In this document: positions 43,522-54,037 of the stretch, piece after piece
How positions within the stretch are numbered: the stretch's first letter is position 1
Layout of the letters: each line of letters begins with the position of its first letter
Assembly (NCBI GenBank): GCA_037042185.1
Contig: JAXQJY010000022.1
Coordinates: 744,001-808,000 of the forward strand
DNA from: Sordariomycetes sp. S80-01Y
Taxonomy: Eukaryota > Ascomycota > Sordariomycetes
Length of the DNA: 64,000 nt
Reading direction: 5' to 3'
Made by a program: the position numbers and the translations under genes
The notes under the pieces: generated by a model
What the model was told of the DNA's origin: nothing
Seen by the model: the letters and a program-made list of their open reading frames with translations, nothing else
Database searches by the model: none

Positions 43522-44921
43522 GATGATGGTTGGAAGTGGTTGTTTGTGAAAAACGGGTTGTTTGTTTGTGTGTGTGAGAAGGGGAGATTGAGTGTCTTGG
43601 ATTAGAGTTGAAGAGGCTGTTGTTGTGTGCTGAAGAGATGGGAAACTGACGACGGCATAGGACCTTTATATAGTGAATAAACAAACAGGCATAGCATTGG
43701 AATGGGCGTCGTCGGCCCTACATGCCATACCCACTAGCCTTGCGACGCTTCCCCAGAGCAACATCGTCAGCCAAGCCGCGGCCGTCCCAATGCCATGACC
43801 GCCCGCTTCGTATTCTCACGACGATCCCAGGTGCCGCCCATCGTCCCAGGGTCCGAACATGTCGCCACGATGACGGACGGAAAACCCTCTCCACGCCCCC
43901 AGCCGCAGCTCTGGAATTCACTGCTCGAGGTGAGGGGTGTGAGTAAGCTGCGAGCCTAGCCCAGCTGACCGACCGCCTGTTGCGCTCTAAGCCAGCATCA
44001 GGCAGTCCGCACTGAAGATCCCAGGACAGCCCACCTCGTATCGACGTCAATACGGCTCTGCACCGCGCTGCTCGTGCTTGGACCCAACGGCAGACAGGCA
44101 GGCAGGCTGGGCTACCCCACACCCGAAGGACCGATCTGAACGTTGCATTGCCGGAAGAGGGAATGATGGCGCCCTGCGGAGAGAGACAGAGGGTCGGTCA
44201 GATCCGGGGCCTTACCTCAGACGGACGGCGGCAGAAAGCAATAGTCCTATTTTTGTCTCATCGCGCGCCGTGTCAGCAGCTCCCGCCGCCCCAGTGAATA
44301 GTTCGCTGGGACTAGCGGGACTTCTAGAGAGGCTGGGCTGGGCTGGGCCTCTACGACGAGATCTGGGCCGGCAAATCCGGCATGGTGGGGCCCGGAGCCG
44401 ATGGGGCGCTGCTCCGGGAGGGAGGATACGAAGGAAAACAAAGTTCAACTTGAATCTTACGGGGATCAGACGAGGGCGTGGGCTCGGAGAAAACGTGCGG
44501 TGGCTGTCTGGGATGATTCGGTTCGATCCCCTTCGAAAAGTTCCTTTGGGGGGTGTGAGGCTGTCAGATCAGCCCAGATGGGATTTTGTATTGATCCCGT
44601 GGGCTATTTTGAAATACGATGTCGCCCGCCAGTGGTGCGGCTGGGGTCGTCCTGGTCAGTAACGCCGTCAGTTGCCGAGGCACGTCGTATTCGTGGACAT
44701 TGCAGCAAGCAGGGACTGATGCTTTTCACGATGATGCTCTTCATTTGTTTTTTCTGACGTCCTGTTCGACGTCTCCGGAGCTGGTCCCGCCCTTGTCCGC
44801 AGCCGCGCAAAGAGCGGTCTGGAATACGTAAATGGCTTTCGATTATTGTTTTTGGTTACACGAGGTCCCTGCATTGGGGGATGGCTGAGCTGACAGCTAC
44901 CTATGCGTCGACACCTGCTGC
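43522..44921. other. 1.4 kb intergenic region
   Basis: It holds the promoter of the small secreted protein (TATA-like box at 43664-43673) and the 3' side of the nitronate monooxygenase gene. A 194-codon open frame at 44078-44662 is GC-rich and lacks family resemblance, so it is not called. A short GGGCT series lies at 44331-44348. Confidence 0.4.
43664..43673 (-). promoter_or_regulatory. TATA box, small secreted protein gene
   Basis: CTATATAAAG on the minus strand, about 145 bases upstream of the ATG at 43521. The best TATA match in the window. Confidence 0.55.
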
Positions 44922-45974
44922 TTACAACCTGCTCTTGGAGCCCGAGCCCAGGTACGTCTGCCCGAGCTTGAGCATCTGCGCCGCCTCGGCCACCATCTCC
45001 GCCACGATGTCGCCCGCCGGCTGGATCTTCTGGATGCTGCCGGCCACCTGTCCCATGAGGTGCGGCAGGTCGATGTCGTTGCCCTCCTCGATGTCGTGCT
45101 CGATGGGCACGACGCCGCTGTCGCACAGCTTCTTGATCTCGTCGGGCCGCGCGTGCCACTTCTTGATGTAGTCGTTCACCTTCAACCGCAGCGGCCGTCC
45201 GCTGAGGACGAGGGTGCGGTCCGTCTCGTCGAAGCCGCACGACACCACCTCGCGCTTGTGCTCCTCGGAGCATCCGGCCTCAACGCTGGCGACGAAGCGC
45301 GTTCCGACCCAGACGCCCGTCGCGCCCTGCATAAGCGACGCCGCGAGGCCGCGGCCGTTGGAGATGCCGCCAGCCGCGACCACAAGCGCGTGGGAGCCCT
45401 TCAGCGCCTTGGGCTTGTACCGCCTGGCGACGTCGACGACGGCCGGGATGAGCACCGCGGTGCTGACGTTTCCGGTGTGACCGCCTCCCTCGCCACCTTG
45501 GGGGATGACAATGTCAACGCCCATGTCCAGCGCCTTGATCGCGTGCTTGGGGTGTCCAACCATGTTCGCAACCAGTATCCCGTTCTTGTGCAGCTTGTCG
45601 ATGATATGCTGCGGCGGGACGCCGACGGCCGACACGAACAACCTCGCGCCGCTGTCGATGGTGATGTCGATCAGCTCCTCCAGCTTGCCGTGCGTGTAGT
45701 CGTGGTTCGTCTTGCGCGCGTTGCCGCCGACCTGCGGCAGGGCCAGGTCCACGCCGAAGGGCAGGTCGGGGGACTTGAAGTTCTCCTTCATCTCGGCGAT
45801 GATCTCGCGCAGCTGGTCGGGCGTGTACTGGAAGCCGCCGATAACGCCCAGGCCGCCGGCGTTGGAGACGGCGGCGGCGAGGGGCCCGCCCGACGTGCGC
45901 GCCATGCCGGCGAGGATGATGGGGTGCTGGATGCCCAGCAGCTGGGTGAGGGGCGTCGTGATGGGGGCGGCCAT
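44922..45974 (-). CDS. Nitronate monooxygenase (2-nitropropane dioxygenase family)
   Basis: Intronless, 350 residues. It has a flavin TIM-barrel start (LLGIQHPIILAGMA, then AAAVSNAGGLGVIGG), the catalytic His region (IPQGGEGGGHTGNVST), a phosphate-binding loop (VVAAGGISNGRGLAASLMQGA) and the following GVWVGTRFVAS typical of class I nitronate monooxygenases. It should oxidise alkyl nitronates such as propionate 3-nitronate using FMN and O2, protecting central metabolism. Start ATG at 45974 places the barrel in the normal position. No partner gene visible. Confidence 0.93.
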   Translation of the reverse strand: MAAPITTPLTQLLGIQHPIILAGMARTSGGPLAAAVSNAGGLGVIGGFQYTPDQLREIIAEMKENFKSPDLPFGVDLALPQVGGNARKTNHDYTHGKLEELIDITIDSGARLFVSAVGVPPQHIIDKLHKNGILVANMVGHPKHAIKALDMGVDIVIPQGGEGGGHTGNVSTAVLIPAVVDVARRYKPKALKGSHALVVAAGGISNGRGLAASLMQGATGVWVGTRFVASVEAGCSEEHKREVVSCGFDETDRTLVLSGRPLRLKVNDYIKKWHARPDEIKKLCDSGVVPIEHDIEEGNDIDLPHLMGQVAGSIQKIQPAGDIVAEMVAEAAQMLKLGQTYLGSGSKSRL

Positions 45975-46575
45975 GGTGTCGTTTGTGTCGTCGACCGTGT
46001 TGCGTTGAGTTGCTGCTGCGAAGGTGAGGGAAGACGTCGGTTCGTCGCGGTCAGGGAACGTGTCGATGAAGGAGACGGGAGAGGAAGAACGATGGTCTCA
46101 TCTTTTTATTGGAGCTGTCAATGGACTCCGAGCAGCCATGACGAGGCGAGGCGAGGCCAGGCTCGGTATCGAGGTTAGGGGAGCTCGTGTGGAGAAGCGC
46201 GGGGAAGTTGATTCGTGGGGACGCGCCGAGGCACTTCCGTCTTGGGACACCAGTTCGTCGAAACTCACATGTGTGTCCTCGAAAGCGACAAGAAGTCGCC
46301 GGTGAACTGTCGCCGGTGGACGACTAAGGATCTCGAGACACGTCCGACATCATCACCGAGGAGCGACTAGTTGCTTTTGTTTTTTTTTCAAAGTTCCCGT
46401 GCGCGCTGGCATTCATTTTCCATCTCTTCATATAATGCATAGCCGCACCGTAGCCGTACGCTCGAATCAATGTCTGCCATAACTCCATGCTCCTTCCTAC
46501 CATGATACAAACGCAATCTCATCGAAAATGATGAGCATTCACTGAGAACAAGATTACAGGGCTCGTCTCTGAGCT
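45975..46575. other. Intergenic region between two minus-strand genes
   Basis: 601 bases: promoter of the nitronate monooxygenase and 3' UTR of the upstream gene. A direct repeat GTCGCCGGTG occurs twice near 46290-46320, and a T-rich run lies near 46378. No gene seen. Confidence 0.4.
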
Positions 46576-47853
46576 TCAACCGAAAAACGGCAGCCTTGCA
46601 GGCACGAAATCCTCATCCCCTCCTCCCTTCGATGCACCCTTTGACCGTGACCGAGGCATTGGCGCATCCTGCATTGGAACGACTGCCTCCTCCGCTGGCT
46701 GAGGAAGCGGCGTCGGCGTCTCGTAGACTTCATCGACGGCCACCTCTGGTTTCGGCTCTGAGCTCCCGGGCATGTCGGGACTGTCTGCCTTCAACCCCCT
46801 CGCAGTCGCAAGCTGCGTCGCAGCCGCCTTGCTACGCGCAACCTTCTCATCCTCCTCCCGTTGGAGCTGTTCCTCTTCGTCGTGTAGATCTTCAAGTGTC
46901 GGACCTTCGATATCCGGGGTCGGCGGGAGCGTCCGGTCGGATGGTGTCCGCAGTCGGTATAGTGACTGATGCGACGCGCTTGACCCTAACGTGGTCCGTG
47001 AAACTGTTCGTGACCCGGCAGCTGGCCTCTTGCCTTTGCTGCTGCGTCGCGTTTTGCCGCTACTTCGATCGTCCTTCTTCAGCATCTCGTAGGTGACGTC
47101 GTCGTCTAGCGGCACGGCGTCTTCCTCGCCCTCTCCGTCGCTGGGGAAGAGGTCGCCTCTTGATCGGTATGAGTCTGACGTGTCCCCAGAGCCCGTCGTG
47201 CCGCTCCGTTTCCGGGGTTGTATCACCTCTCCTGGGTCCGAGTCAGAGTCGCTTCCCAGCAGTGGCGCGGCCTCTGCGTTCTCATGCTTTCCAGGGTGTT
47301 CCTGTAAGTTGGCCGCGCTCGGTTTGTATCGCAACGTTCCTCCCTTCATAAAGGGCAGCTTGCTCAGGAAGCCTATCGGTTGTGTGTTGGGGATGATGGT
47401 CGGGTCTCCTCCGCTCGTCCTCCGCCTCCCTCCTCTTGTTCCGTAGCTCATGCCTCTCTTCCTTTGTGGCTGCTCAACCGTCTCGCCAGCTGCGTTGTGC
47501 GGCCGACGTTGACTTCCGGTCCCGGCCAAGAGACGGTCCCAGTCCTCACCTCCCCATCCCCCCAACAGACCGCCGCTCTGCTCCTCTTCCTCGTACCAAT
47601 CGTCGTAGAAGTCGAAACTGTACTCTGCCCTCTCGCGATCCCTCTCCCTCCGTCGTCGTCTTCGCTCCTCGGCATCGCCCACGCAGATCGCCGTGCATGA
47701 CTCGAGCGACCCGGCTATGGAGCCCAGACACGGATTGATGTAGTTGTGCTGAAAAGACCAGATCCCAGCAGCGGCGTTCTCGGTGACAACTTCGGCATCG
47801 TGCGTAATCTGGTTCCAGCGCTGTCGCATGCGAGGATCTTCGAGGAAGGCCAT
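46576..47853 (-). CDS. Conserved-looking disordered hypothetical protein
   Basis: Intronless, 425 residues. Only the first 50 residues look folded (MAFLEDPRMRQRWNQITHDA, then IWSFQHNYINPCLGSIAGSL, which may be an amphipathic or membrane-touching segment). Next comes an Arg/Glu run (AEERRRRRRERDRERAEY), an acidic-aromatic patch (YDDWYEEEEQ) and long Ser/Pro/Asp/Glu/Lys-rich disordered stretches with an acidic Ser-Asp run suitable for phosphorylation. A coiled segment (LHDEEEQLQREEDEKVARSK) sits near residue 325. Function not recognised. The conserved head with disordered tail suggests an adaptor. Confidence 0.75.
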   Translation of the reverse strand: MAFLEDPRMRQRWNQITHDAEVVTENAAAGIWSFQHNYINPCLGSIAGSLESCTAICVGDAEERRRRRRERDRERAEYSFDFYDDWYEEEEQSGGLLGGWGGEDWDRLLAGTGSQRRPHNAAGETVEQPQRKRGMSYGTRGGRRRTSGGDPTIIPNTQPIGFLSKLPFMKGGTLRYKPSAANLQEHPGKHENAEAAPLLGSDSDSDPGEVIQPRKRSGTTGSGDTSDSYRSRGDLFPSDGEGEEDAVPLDDDVTYEMLKKDDRSSGKTRRSSKGKRPAAGSRTVSRTTLGSSASHQSLYRLRTPSDRTLPPTPDIEGPTLEDLHDEEEQLQREEDEKVARSKAAATQLATARGLKADSPDMPGSSEPKPEVAVDEVYETPTPLPQPAEEAVVPMQDAPMPRSRSKGASKGGGDEDFVPARLPFFG

Positions 47854-48801
47854 GGCGGGCTTCGTAGGCGGGCTGGTGCGTCCAGGTTTGGATGTTGGGG
47901 CGCGGCGGCAGATGAGGATTATGACGTCGCGAATGGCGGCATGGGGTCGTCGCGGCGGCGTCGCGAGCGCATCAGCTCAACGGGCAGCGGTGGCATGAGC
48001 TCGCAGGGGAGCAATGGGTTGCGAGAGTGTTGGGCAGCACGGCGCAAATTGAGGTGCTCGGGCTGCCAGCGCAGTGGGGACGGACAGTGGAAGGGATGAG
48101 GATTAGAAGTAAGACGGGGATGTGGATGAGGCTGGTGACGGCGCTGCCAGAGTGGAAGCGGCGCTGGGTCTTGGCGCCCGCCCGCCCACTGTACGCTCCG
48201 TAGCTCTCCAGGATCCCATTCCGCGCACAGTGGCACCAGTGGCAGTGGCAGTGGCTGGGCGTATGGCATGCAGCACGTGCGCGGCGACTCGACGTAGCGC
48301 ACTGCTACCCTGTACTGCTGACAGTCGCGTGGAAAGGCCGCATCCATCCACTGTGGCTGGTGCCCGCGCCGCCCCGACCCCGAAACCCGGTCGGCCCAAC
48401 GACGTCCACGTCCGGCACAATGGGGCCGATGGTTCCTCCGCAGCGCGTCACCCATCCTCGGACTGAGTGGTCCTTAGCATGAGGACCGGTCAGTTGTGGT
48501 ACGTTCCTCTCCGGAACCACCTTCATTCTTGACATCTTTACATTAAAAAAAAGTCTCCGACATTTATTCATTCATCCGCGGACTGATTGCCCAGCCACCT
48601 CGGGCTAATAGGTAGGGTGCCTGAACTGTGTGTCGGGATAGTGGTATAAGTACGTGTTGCGATGCTTTAGAAGCAGAGGCGTGCCGGTCAACATATTTTA
48701 ATGAATTAAGCTCCATGTATTTCTCCCAGTACTTACACATCCCTTCTCGAGTTCTTTTTATCGCTCCAGAGGTCAGTACTGTACACTTATTACCCTCGAC
48801 A
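47854..48801. promoter_or_regulatory. Divergent promoter region
   Basis: 948 bases between the disordered protein (minus) and the MDR oxidoreductase (plus). The left part is GC-rich with long antisense-type open frames. The right part becomes A/T-rich toward 48700. No gene supported. Confidence 0.4.
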
Positions 48802-49848
48802 ATGCGCGCGTGGCAGTACTCCAAGACAACAACGGCTCGGACGTTGGTGGGCAAGCTCGAAGACTCGCTCACAATCAACGAATTTGCTCCATCTCCCAAC
48901 AGATCATCCCTCACAAGAGACCAAGTCATCGTTGAAGTAGCCTCGGCGGCTCTCAATCCGATTGACTACAAGCTGCCCGAATCAGACTGGCTCGGCAAGA
49001 CCTTCGGGATCAGCAAGGATGCCCAGCCCGGCGTGGATTTCAGCGGCTGGATCGCAGCTACACATCCTTCAAACAAGGAATACAAGGAGGGTCAGCGCGT
49101 CTTTGGCTCGCTATCTGCACCCTCGAAATTCGGGGCGCTAGGCCAGTTTATTGTAGCTTCGAAATCAGAAATTGCGCCCCTGCCGGATGTTGTCACCTTC
49201 GACGATGCGGCAGCCCTGGGCACCGCCGCTGGAACCGCATACAAATCGCTTCTACCTAAAGTTGTGAAGCCTGGCTCGCATGTTTTTACCAATGGCGGCA
49301 GCGGAGGTGTAGGTACCTTTGCCATCCAGTTCGCCAAGATCATGGGAGCAACTGTGACGACGACTACGTCAACCGCCAATGTCCAACTCGTCCGGTCTTT
49401 GGGTGCCGACAACGTCGTGGACTACATGAAGTCCGACATCGTCGCGCAGCTGGAGGCCGCGGGCGATGCGTTCGACATGATCATCGACAATGTCGGGTCG
49501 CCAAAGGACCTCTACGAACGGAGCGATCAGCTTCTCACAGCCAGCGGAGTCTATGTGCAAGTGGCGGCAAATCCAACATTTGAAGACATGCGTCCCATCC
49601 TGGGCAACACCATCAGGGCTATGCTCGGGAAGTGCGTAGCGCCTAGTTTTCATTTTGTGACGGAAAAGGGCAACACAAACGACTATACTCGGTTTGCGCA
49701 GTGGATGGAGGAGGGCAAGCTACACTCCATCGTCAGCCAGACCTTTGCGTTTGAAGACGTTCCGAAGGCTTATGCCACGCTGAGGGAGGGCAGATCAAAG
49801 GGCAAGGTTATTGTGCATGTATCTGAGAGGAGTAAAGGGGTTCTTTAG
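48802..49848 (+). CDS. MDR-family quinone/enoyl oxidoreductase
   Basis: Intronless, 348 residues from the ATG at 48802. The open frame extends upstream but codes nothing family-like. GroES-like N-terminal domain (VASAALNPIDYKLPE, QPGVDFSGWI) and Rossmann domain with the NADPH motif NGGSGGVGTFAIQFAK near residue 160. The C-terminus is typical of zinc-free medium-chain dehydrogenases (FAFEDVPKAYATLREGRSKGKVIVHV). No zinc-binding Cys/His set is evident. Related fungal proteins act as quinone oxidoreductases or as trans-enoyl reductases (ToxD/LovC-like). Which applies here cannot be decided. It is followed by cupin and regulator genes. Confidence 0.88.
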   Translation: MRAWQYSKTTTARTLVGKLEDSLTINEFAPSPNRSSLTRDQVIVEVASAALNPIDYKLPESDWLGKTFGISKDAQPGVDFSGWIAATHPSNKEYKEGQRVFGSLSAPSKFGALGQFIVASKSEIAPLPDVVTFDDAAALGTAAGTAYKSLLPKVVKPGSHVFTNGGSGGVGTFAIQFAKIMGATVTTTTSTANVQLVRSLGADNVVDYMKSDIVAQLEAAGDAFDMIIDNVGSPKDLYERSDQLLTASGVYVQVAANPTFEDMRPILGNTIRAMLGKCVAPSFHFVTEKGNTNDYTRFAQWMEEGKLHSIVSQTFAFEDVPKAYATLREGRSKGKVIVHVSERSKGVL

Positions 49849-50295
49849 ATGTTACGGCATCGCTGAACCTTGATAATAGACAAAGCTGAACATTGCACTT
49901 TCTCCTTCGCGAGTCTACCAGCTCTTCCTCTCGTCTGGCTGTCTGTCTGCAAGAGGTAAAGAATGAGCCAGTCAACTTAACGATTTTCAGTTTTCGTTGA
50001 GGGTTAAGGCGAGGTTGCTTATTCGTAGTCCAGAGTGTGGCTGCAGGAATTCAGCCTTACTGGTATCAGGACACGTGGAATTGTGTGCTCTATGTGGACC
50101 AGTTGATATGGTCGACGCACCTTCGCGGACAATTCTTGTAATAATGATCTATTGTCGGTCGCCTCGACTTTGTTCAAATACAGGTCGGCCCAGTCACGGG
50201 TGCTCAACTCCGTGAAGCACAAGTTGCGCTTGTTCAATGAATACTATTCAGTTTGTCTATAGCTCCTAGTACAAAATCATCCTTCATCCGGCGCG
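49849..50295. other. Convergent 3' intergenic region
   Basis: 447 bases between the MDR stop and the cupin stop, A/T-rich in parts. No gene seen. Confidence 0.4.
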
Positions 50296-51094
50296 TTAGA
50301 AGCCGAGGATCCTTGGACGTGTCTTTTCCCCTGCTATTTGCGCCACTTTCCATAGACGCTCCGGCGTGTACTCCTTCACCCAGGGTTTGTAGCCCAAAAG
50401 CCGGCCGACGAAATATATGAAGGCCAAGGTCGAGTGTGTCGCCATCCTCTTGAACCAGAACGGCCCCGGAAGGAATACAGGGTATTCGTCAATGTAAGCC
50501 AGTGTGGTGCCGATCTGCAAGAGGTCCGTCGCGCCTGGCTTTCCGCGGCATTCTTGGAAGGCCCCGAGGATGTTGTAGAAAAATACTAGTTTGAATCCGT
50601 CTTCTGCGAGGTCTGTTAGCTTTTCCTCGGGCTGGAGTGGTGACAGTGCGCGGGTAGGCTATCAGACCTGGATCAACCCATTCCTCTAACACGGTATCTT
50701 CGGCGTCTTTGGCCGAATTGCCTCCATCTGCACGCCCAAAGCCGTGGATGGTCAACTTTGGGAAAGTCACGATGCCGTCGCTGGGCCCATACTCCTTGGT
50801 AACGCCAGCTAAAGAGCAAAATTGCGAGTCAGCCAGTCATCTTGCTAGTGCGTCAGTTTCCTTACCAACGGTGACTTTGGCTTTTCCTTTTGACACCCTG
50901 ACGCTCTCCTCGTACTGCTCATGCCAATGCAACCCGGTCTCCCACGTACTGCCCGGAGGGACTGTGATGATTCTGCTTCCCTGCACGGTTGCCGTTTTCA
51001 AATCAAGGGGAAATGCGAACTTGACGATCTCTGTGGGACCTCGGATAAAATCCAGCTCGTCACGCTGGCCGTAAGCTCTGAGTGTGCGAGGCAT
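50296..51094 (-). CDS. Cupin-domain protein
   Basis: Three exons on the minus strand (51094-50866, 50808-50668, 50612-50296; introns 57 and 55 nt), 228 residues. The first intron ends in TTTAG and the second has a GTCTGA donor with a GCTAACAG acceptor. Phases agree and the product is continuous. A cupin core is visible: motif 1 with H-W-H and a downstream Glu (TGLHWHEQYEESVRV, then GKAKVTV) and motif 2 around FPKLTIHGFGR. The C-terminal half has a hydrophobic FKLVFFYNILGAF segment and a possible membrane-associated helix (MATHSTLAFIYFVGRLLG). Probably a metal-dependent small-molecule enzyme. Its start codon is 447 bases from the divergent Zn2Cys6 regulator, suggesting shared control. Confidence 0.8.
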
Positions 51095-51540
51095 TGTCAA
51101 GTGAGAGGCTGCTGAGGCAATGAGGATGATGTCGCGATGTATTTCCTTGATAATAATGGATACACAAACTAGGCAACACCTCTAATTTATATAAGACGCC
51201 ATTGCCGAGATCCCTTATCTTCAATTCGTCCCAACGACGGGGGTTGTCGAATACTGTGCTGCATCCTGCGCTGTTCAGACTAGGCGCGGCGCAACTCGTC
51301 CCCGCGGAGACTTTCTGCATCCTTTGATCTCGGAGCCGCTACACAGACACACGTCCGCAAAGTCGCCGCTATCACCCAGCCACGGGCATTCGAGTATGAC
51401 CGGCACGAAACTCTCCCGCGAACTGTTCACCAATCTCGGAATTCAGGACCGCTCATCACGCAACTCCCTTCCCGGAACGTGGTTGCAGAGCCCTACCGAC
51501 AGTCTCAATCCCGGCCACCGCTTTCAGCTCCGTCGGAACT
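51095..51540. promoter_or_regulatory. Bidirectional promoter, cupin / Zn2Cys6 regulator
   Basis: 446 bases between divergent start codons. A TATA-like TTTATATAA lies at 51187-51195, about 95 bases from the cupin ATG. No CGG triplet pair was confirmed as an operator. Confidence 0.5.
51187..51195 (-). promoter_or_regulatory. TATA-like box, cupin gene
   Basis: TTATATAAA on the minus strand, roughly 95 bases upstream of the cupin start. Confidence 0.4.
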
Positions 51541-52772
51541 ATGGACTCGCGAGCTGCTCAAGACATCGTTAAACGCCAGGCATGTGATGAGTGTCGTAAG
51601 TTCGTCATCAAATCTTGCCTGTGCTTAGCTCACCGTCCGATGTAGGTCGACGGAAGCTGAGATGCACAAAGGAGCCCGATGCGTGTTTACGCTGCCTTGA
51701 GTACGGCGTCTCTTGCGTTTACTCCGCACAAAAGCCAATGGGTCGGCCTCAGGGCCGACATCCAGGTCCTCGGGAGACGGGCGCCATACGATCATGCCGC
51801 AACTCGCCGCCCACAGACAGGACGTCTCCGCCGGTAGTCTTGGTCGAAACCCTTGCAGACCCCTGGGCGTCGTCACCCGAGTCGCTGCTACAGGCTGCAC
51901 TCGCCGCGCCTACCTCTAGGACATCTGATCCGCAGTTCGACCAAGGTCAACTCGATTTCGGTGCCGGTGGTATCTACTCGACTGGTCTCATCGACTTTAG
52001 CAACATGGAGGAAGCTAGGGATTCTATTTCACCCGTGCCCCGCACAAATCCTACGTCTGTCCAGCCTTGCAGGTGCGTCGCGAGCATCTGCGGTGCATTG
52101 GAGTCATTATCCAACTTGCCCTGCCAGTTCGAAGCGGCCATTCGAACCGCTCGGCTAGCTTCCAGAGCCGTCTATGAGGTCTTCGAGTGCCCTCAATGTG
52201 GCATATCGGCCGCTCAGCTCACAGAGTCTCGCCACACCCCACGCTTCCACATGGTCGTCATGTGTGCCTCCGTGTTTCCCGTGCTCGTCGCCGCATATCA
52301 AAAGGTTTTGACGTTGGCGGACGCTGAGGTGGCCGAAGCCGAAGAGAGCGGGCGCAAACTCTCATTCCGACTAGGCAGATATGGTGGCCTCTGGGGCCCC
52401 CTGAGTAGAGGCAACAGAAAGTGCGAGCAGTACTACGACGATTTGGCAGTAGACTCAAATACGTGGAGGTCGACAATCAAAGCGCTTCTGAGGGCTGATG
52501 TACATGGATCCGATCTTCTGAGAAGCGTCGAGGACGGCATCCCGCCTTACCACCATAAGGGACTCTGGGATTTTATGCAGGGCATGTCAGCCATGTCTGC
52601 GTCAGCCGACGGTGATCGCAAGAAAAGGGGCACGGAAAACTGCTCGGCAGCTGCAACAGAGGAAGGCCGTCTTGCCTTGCACGGTGGATCGGATGCTGGC
52701 GTAGGAGACGGCACCGACCTTGACGTTGCCATTAGCCTGGCGCACCGCTCGCTTCTCAAGCTTTCCATTTGA
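51541..52772 (+). CDS. AflR-like Zn2Cys6 transcription factor
   Basis: Two exons (51541-51595, 51646-52772; intron 51596-51645, 50 nt), 393 residues. The Zn2Cys6 cluster is C15, C18, C25, C32, C35, C42 (spacing 2-6-6-2-6), and the intron falls just after C18. The sequence after the cluster (VYSAQKPMGRPQGR) is like the linker of AflR-type regulators of secondary metabolism. The middle has two Cys-containing segments (CVASICGALESL, VFECPQCGIS) and a helical C-terminus (SNTWRSTIKALLRADVHG), also AflR-like. Likely a local pathway regulator. Adjacent candidates are the divergent cupin gene and the MDR oxidoreductase, but no synthase gene is present. Confidence 0.88.
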
Positions 52773-53314
52773 TGCTATTACCGGTCTTCCCGGCAGGCCG
52801 GTAGAGGTGGATGCGGTGACACTCGTACGGCCTCTTAGGCTGTGCTTGAGACTCTGCACATGTCGAGCCGCATCACCCGCAAGCACCCTCAGTCCACCAC
52901 CAAGTAAGTCACAACCAGCTCGACGTTGGCGCAACCCTTGGCACATCCCGAGGATCATTTTTTTCAATCTCTTACGGTTGAATGGGGCCCGCTGAGTGCT
53001 CAATCCAAGGCTGGAAAGAGCCTGAAGATGAAGATCCTAGAAAGGGACTTCCCAGATAACATAGAAGCCGCCCATTCAAGGAGACGGACGCTTTCTTTGC
53101 AGGTTAAGACAGTCAGCTCTTCAATAAGAGCAATTTTGAATGGCTTATTTCACTTCTCACTAGGTCAATAATATCCTGGGTCCTCGAAGGAGTTGTACAT
53201 TTCCCGTTCTACCTCACAGGCCTGGCCTCCGCACTAGCAGACTTTCTCCTCTCTCCTGACGCGGCCTCTCCTCAAGAATGCTCTGCCCAGTTTGTGGATG
53301 AATTTTGGGATTCT
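52773..53314. other. Convergent 3' intergenic region
   Basis: 542 bases between the regulator stop and the secreted protein stop. Short frames on both strands look random. Confidence 0.4.
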
Positions 53315-54037
53315 TCACTGCCACTTGTCGTCGAAGTCGTACTGCTTAGGACCGCCGGGCTCCCTGCTAGGGCCCCACCACTCATCGGCCTTCGACCAGC
53401 ACTCATCGTCCCAAGCACAGACGTAGTCGTGGCCCACGTTGTCCGAGTTGGGCGACCACATTTGGTACGGGTCACCGTCCTCCTCCCAGTCGCAGCAACC
53501 CGTGCTGGGTCTGGACCAGTCCCGGACCGTGTACTCGCTGTTTCGGAGTCAGCTGCTGATGATAGCACCAAGGTATAAGTGTCGTGACTTACGTGTGGCC
53601 AACGCGCTTCCAAATACAGATGTATTCCTTGAGAGCGCCATCGCCTGGATCGTTGGTGCAGAGGTGGGTGTTGCCGGTCGTCACAGTCTTGGAGACGGAG
53701 AAGCCGGCGGAGATCCAGCCCGCGGCAGAGACATCTGCGCCCCAGCTGATACCGTAAGACTCCATCTCCGTCTCTCCGACTGAGCACGAAACAGTGCCGC
53801 CGGAACCACCGCAGTGGCTCCTGTCCTGCAGGTGTGTTAGACCAAAACGCGGCCGTTGATGAGGATCAAACTTACTGTGAGCTGCTTGTAGAGGTACACC
53901 TGGTGAGGGTCGCCATCGCCCTCGGCGAAAGGCTTCGTCTCCGTGCCAGGGGGAGGTTGAATCACCTGAGCCTCCGGTTGAGGAGCGGCCTTTGCTAATG
54001 CGGCCAGGGAAAGCAGGGAGAGCAGTGCGCCGCGCAT
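53315..54037 (-). CDS. Secreted cysteine- and tryptophan-rich protein, candidate effector
   Basis: Three exons on the minus strand (54037-53876, 53825-53593, 53537-53315; introns 50 and 55 nt, GTAAGT donors), 205 residues. It begins with a signal peptide (MRGALLSLLSLAALAKAAPQ) and a short Pro-rich spacer. The mature part has eight Cys (SHCGG, VSCSVG, HLCTND, YICIW, GCCDW, DYVCAW, DECWS), suggesting four disulfides, and many Trp. Gly/Ser-rich beta-like segments (GISWGADVSAAGWISAGFSV) come first, and the C-terminal half is acidic and Trp-rich (WSKADEWWGPS). No enzyme motif. Likely extracellular. Family not recognised. A TATA-like box lies upstream at 54119-54128. Confidence 0.8.

Noticed and set aside
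44519-44533. tRNA B-box-like GGTTCGATCCC
   Set aside because: No matching A box or cloverleaf could be built around it.
44078-44662. 194-codon open frame in the intergenic region
   Set aside because: GC-rich, Arg/Gly-rich composition with no family resemblance, overlapped by antisense frames. Typical chance frame.
45060-46178. 372-codon plus-strand frame over the nitronate monooxygenase gene
   Set aside because: Antisense shadow of a clear enzyme with strong third-position G/C bias.
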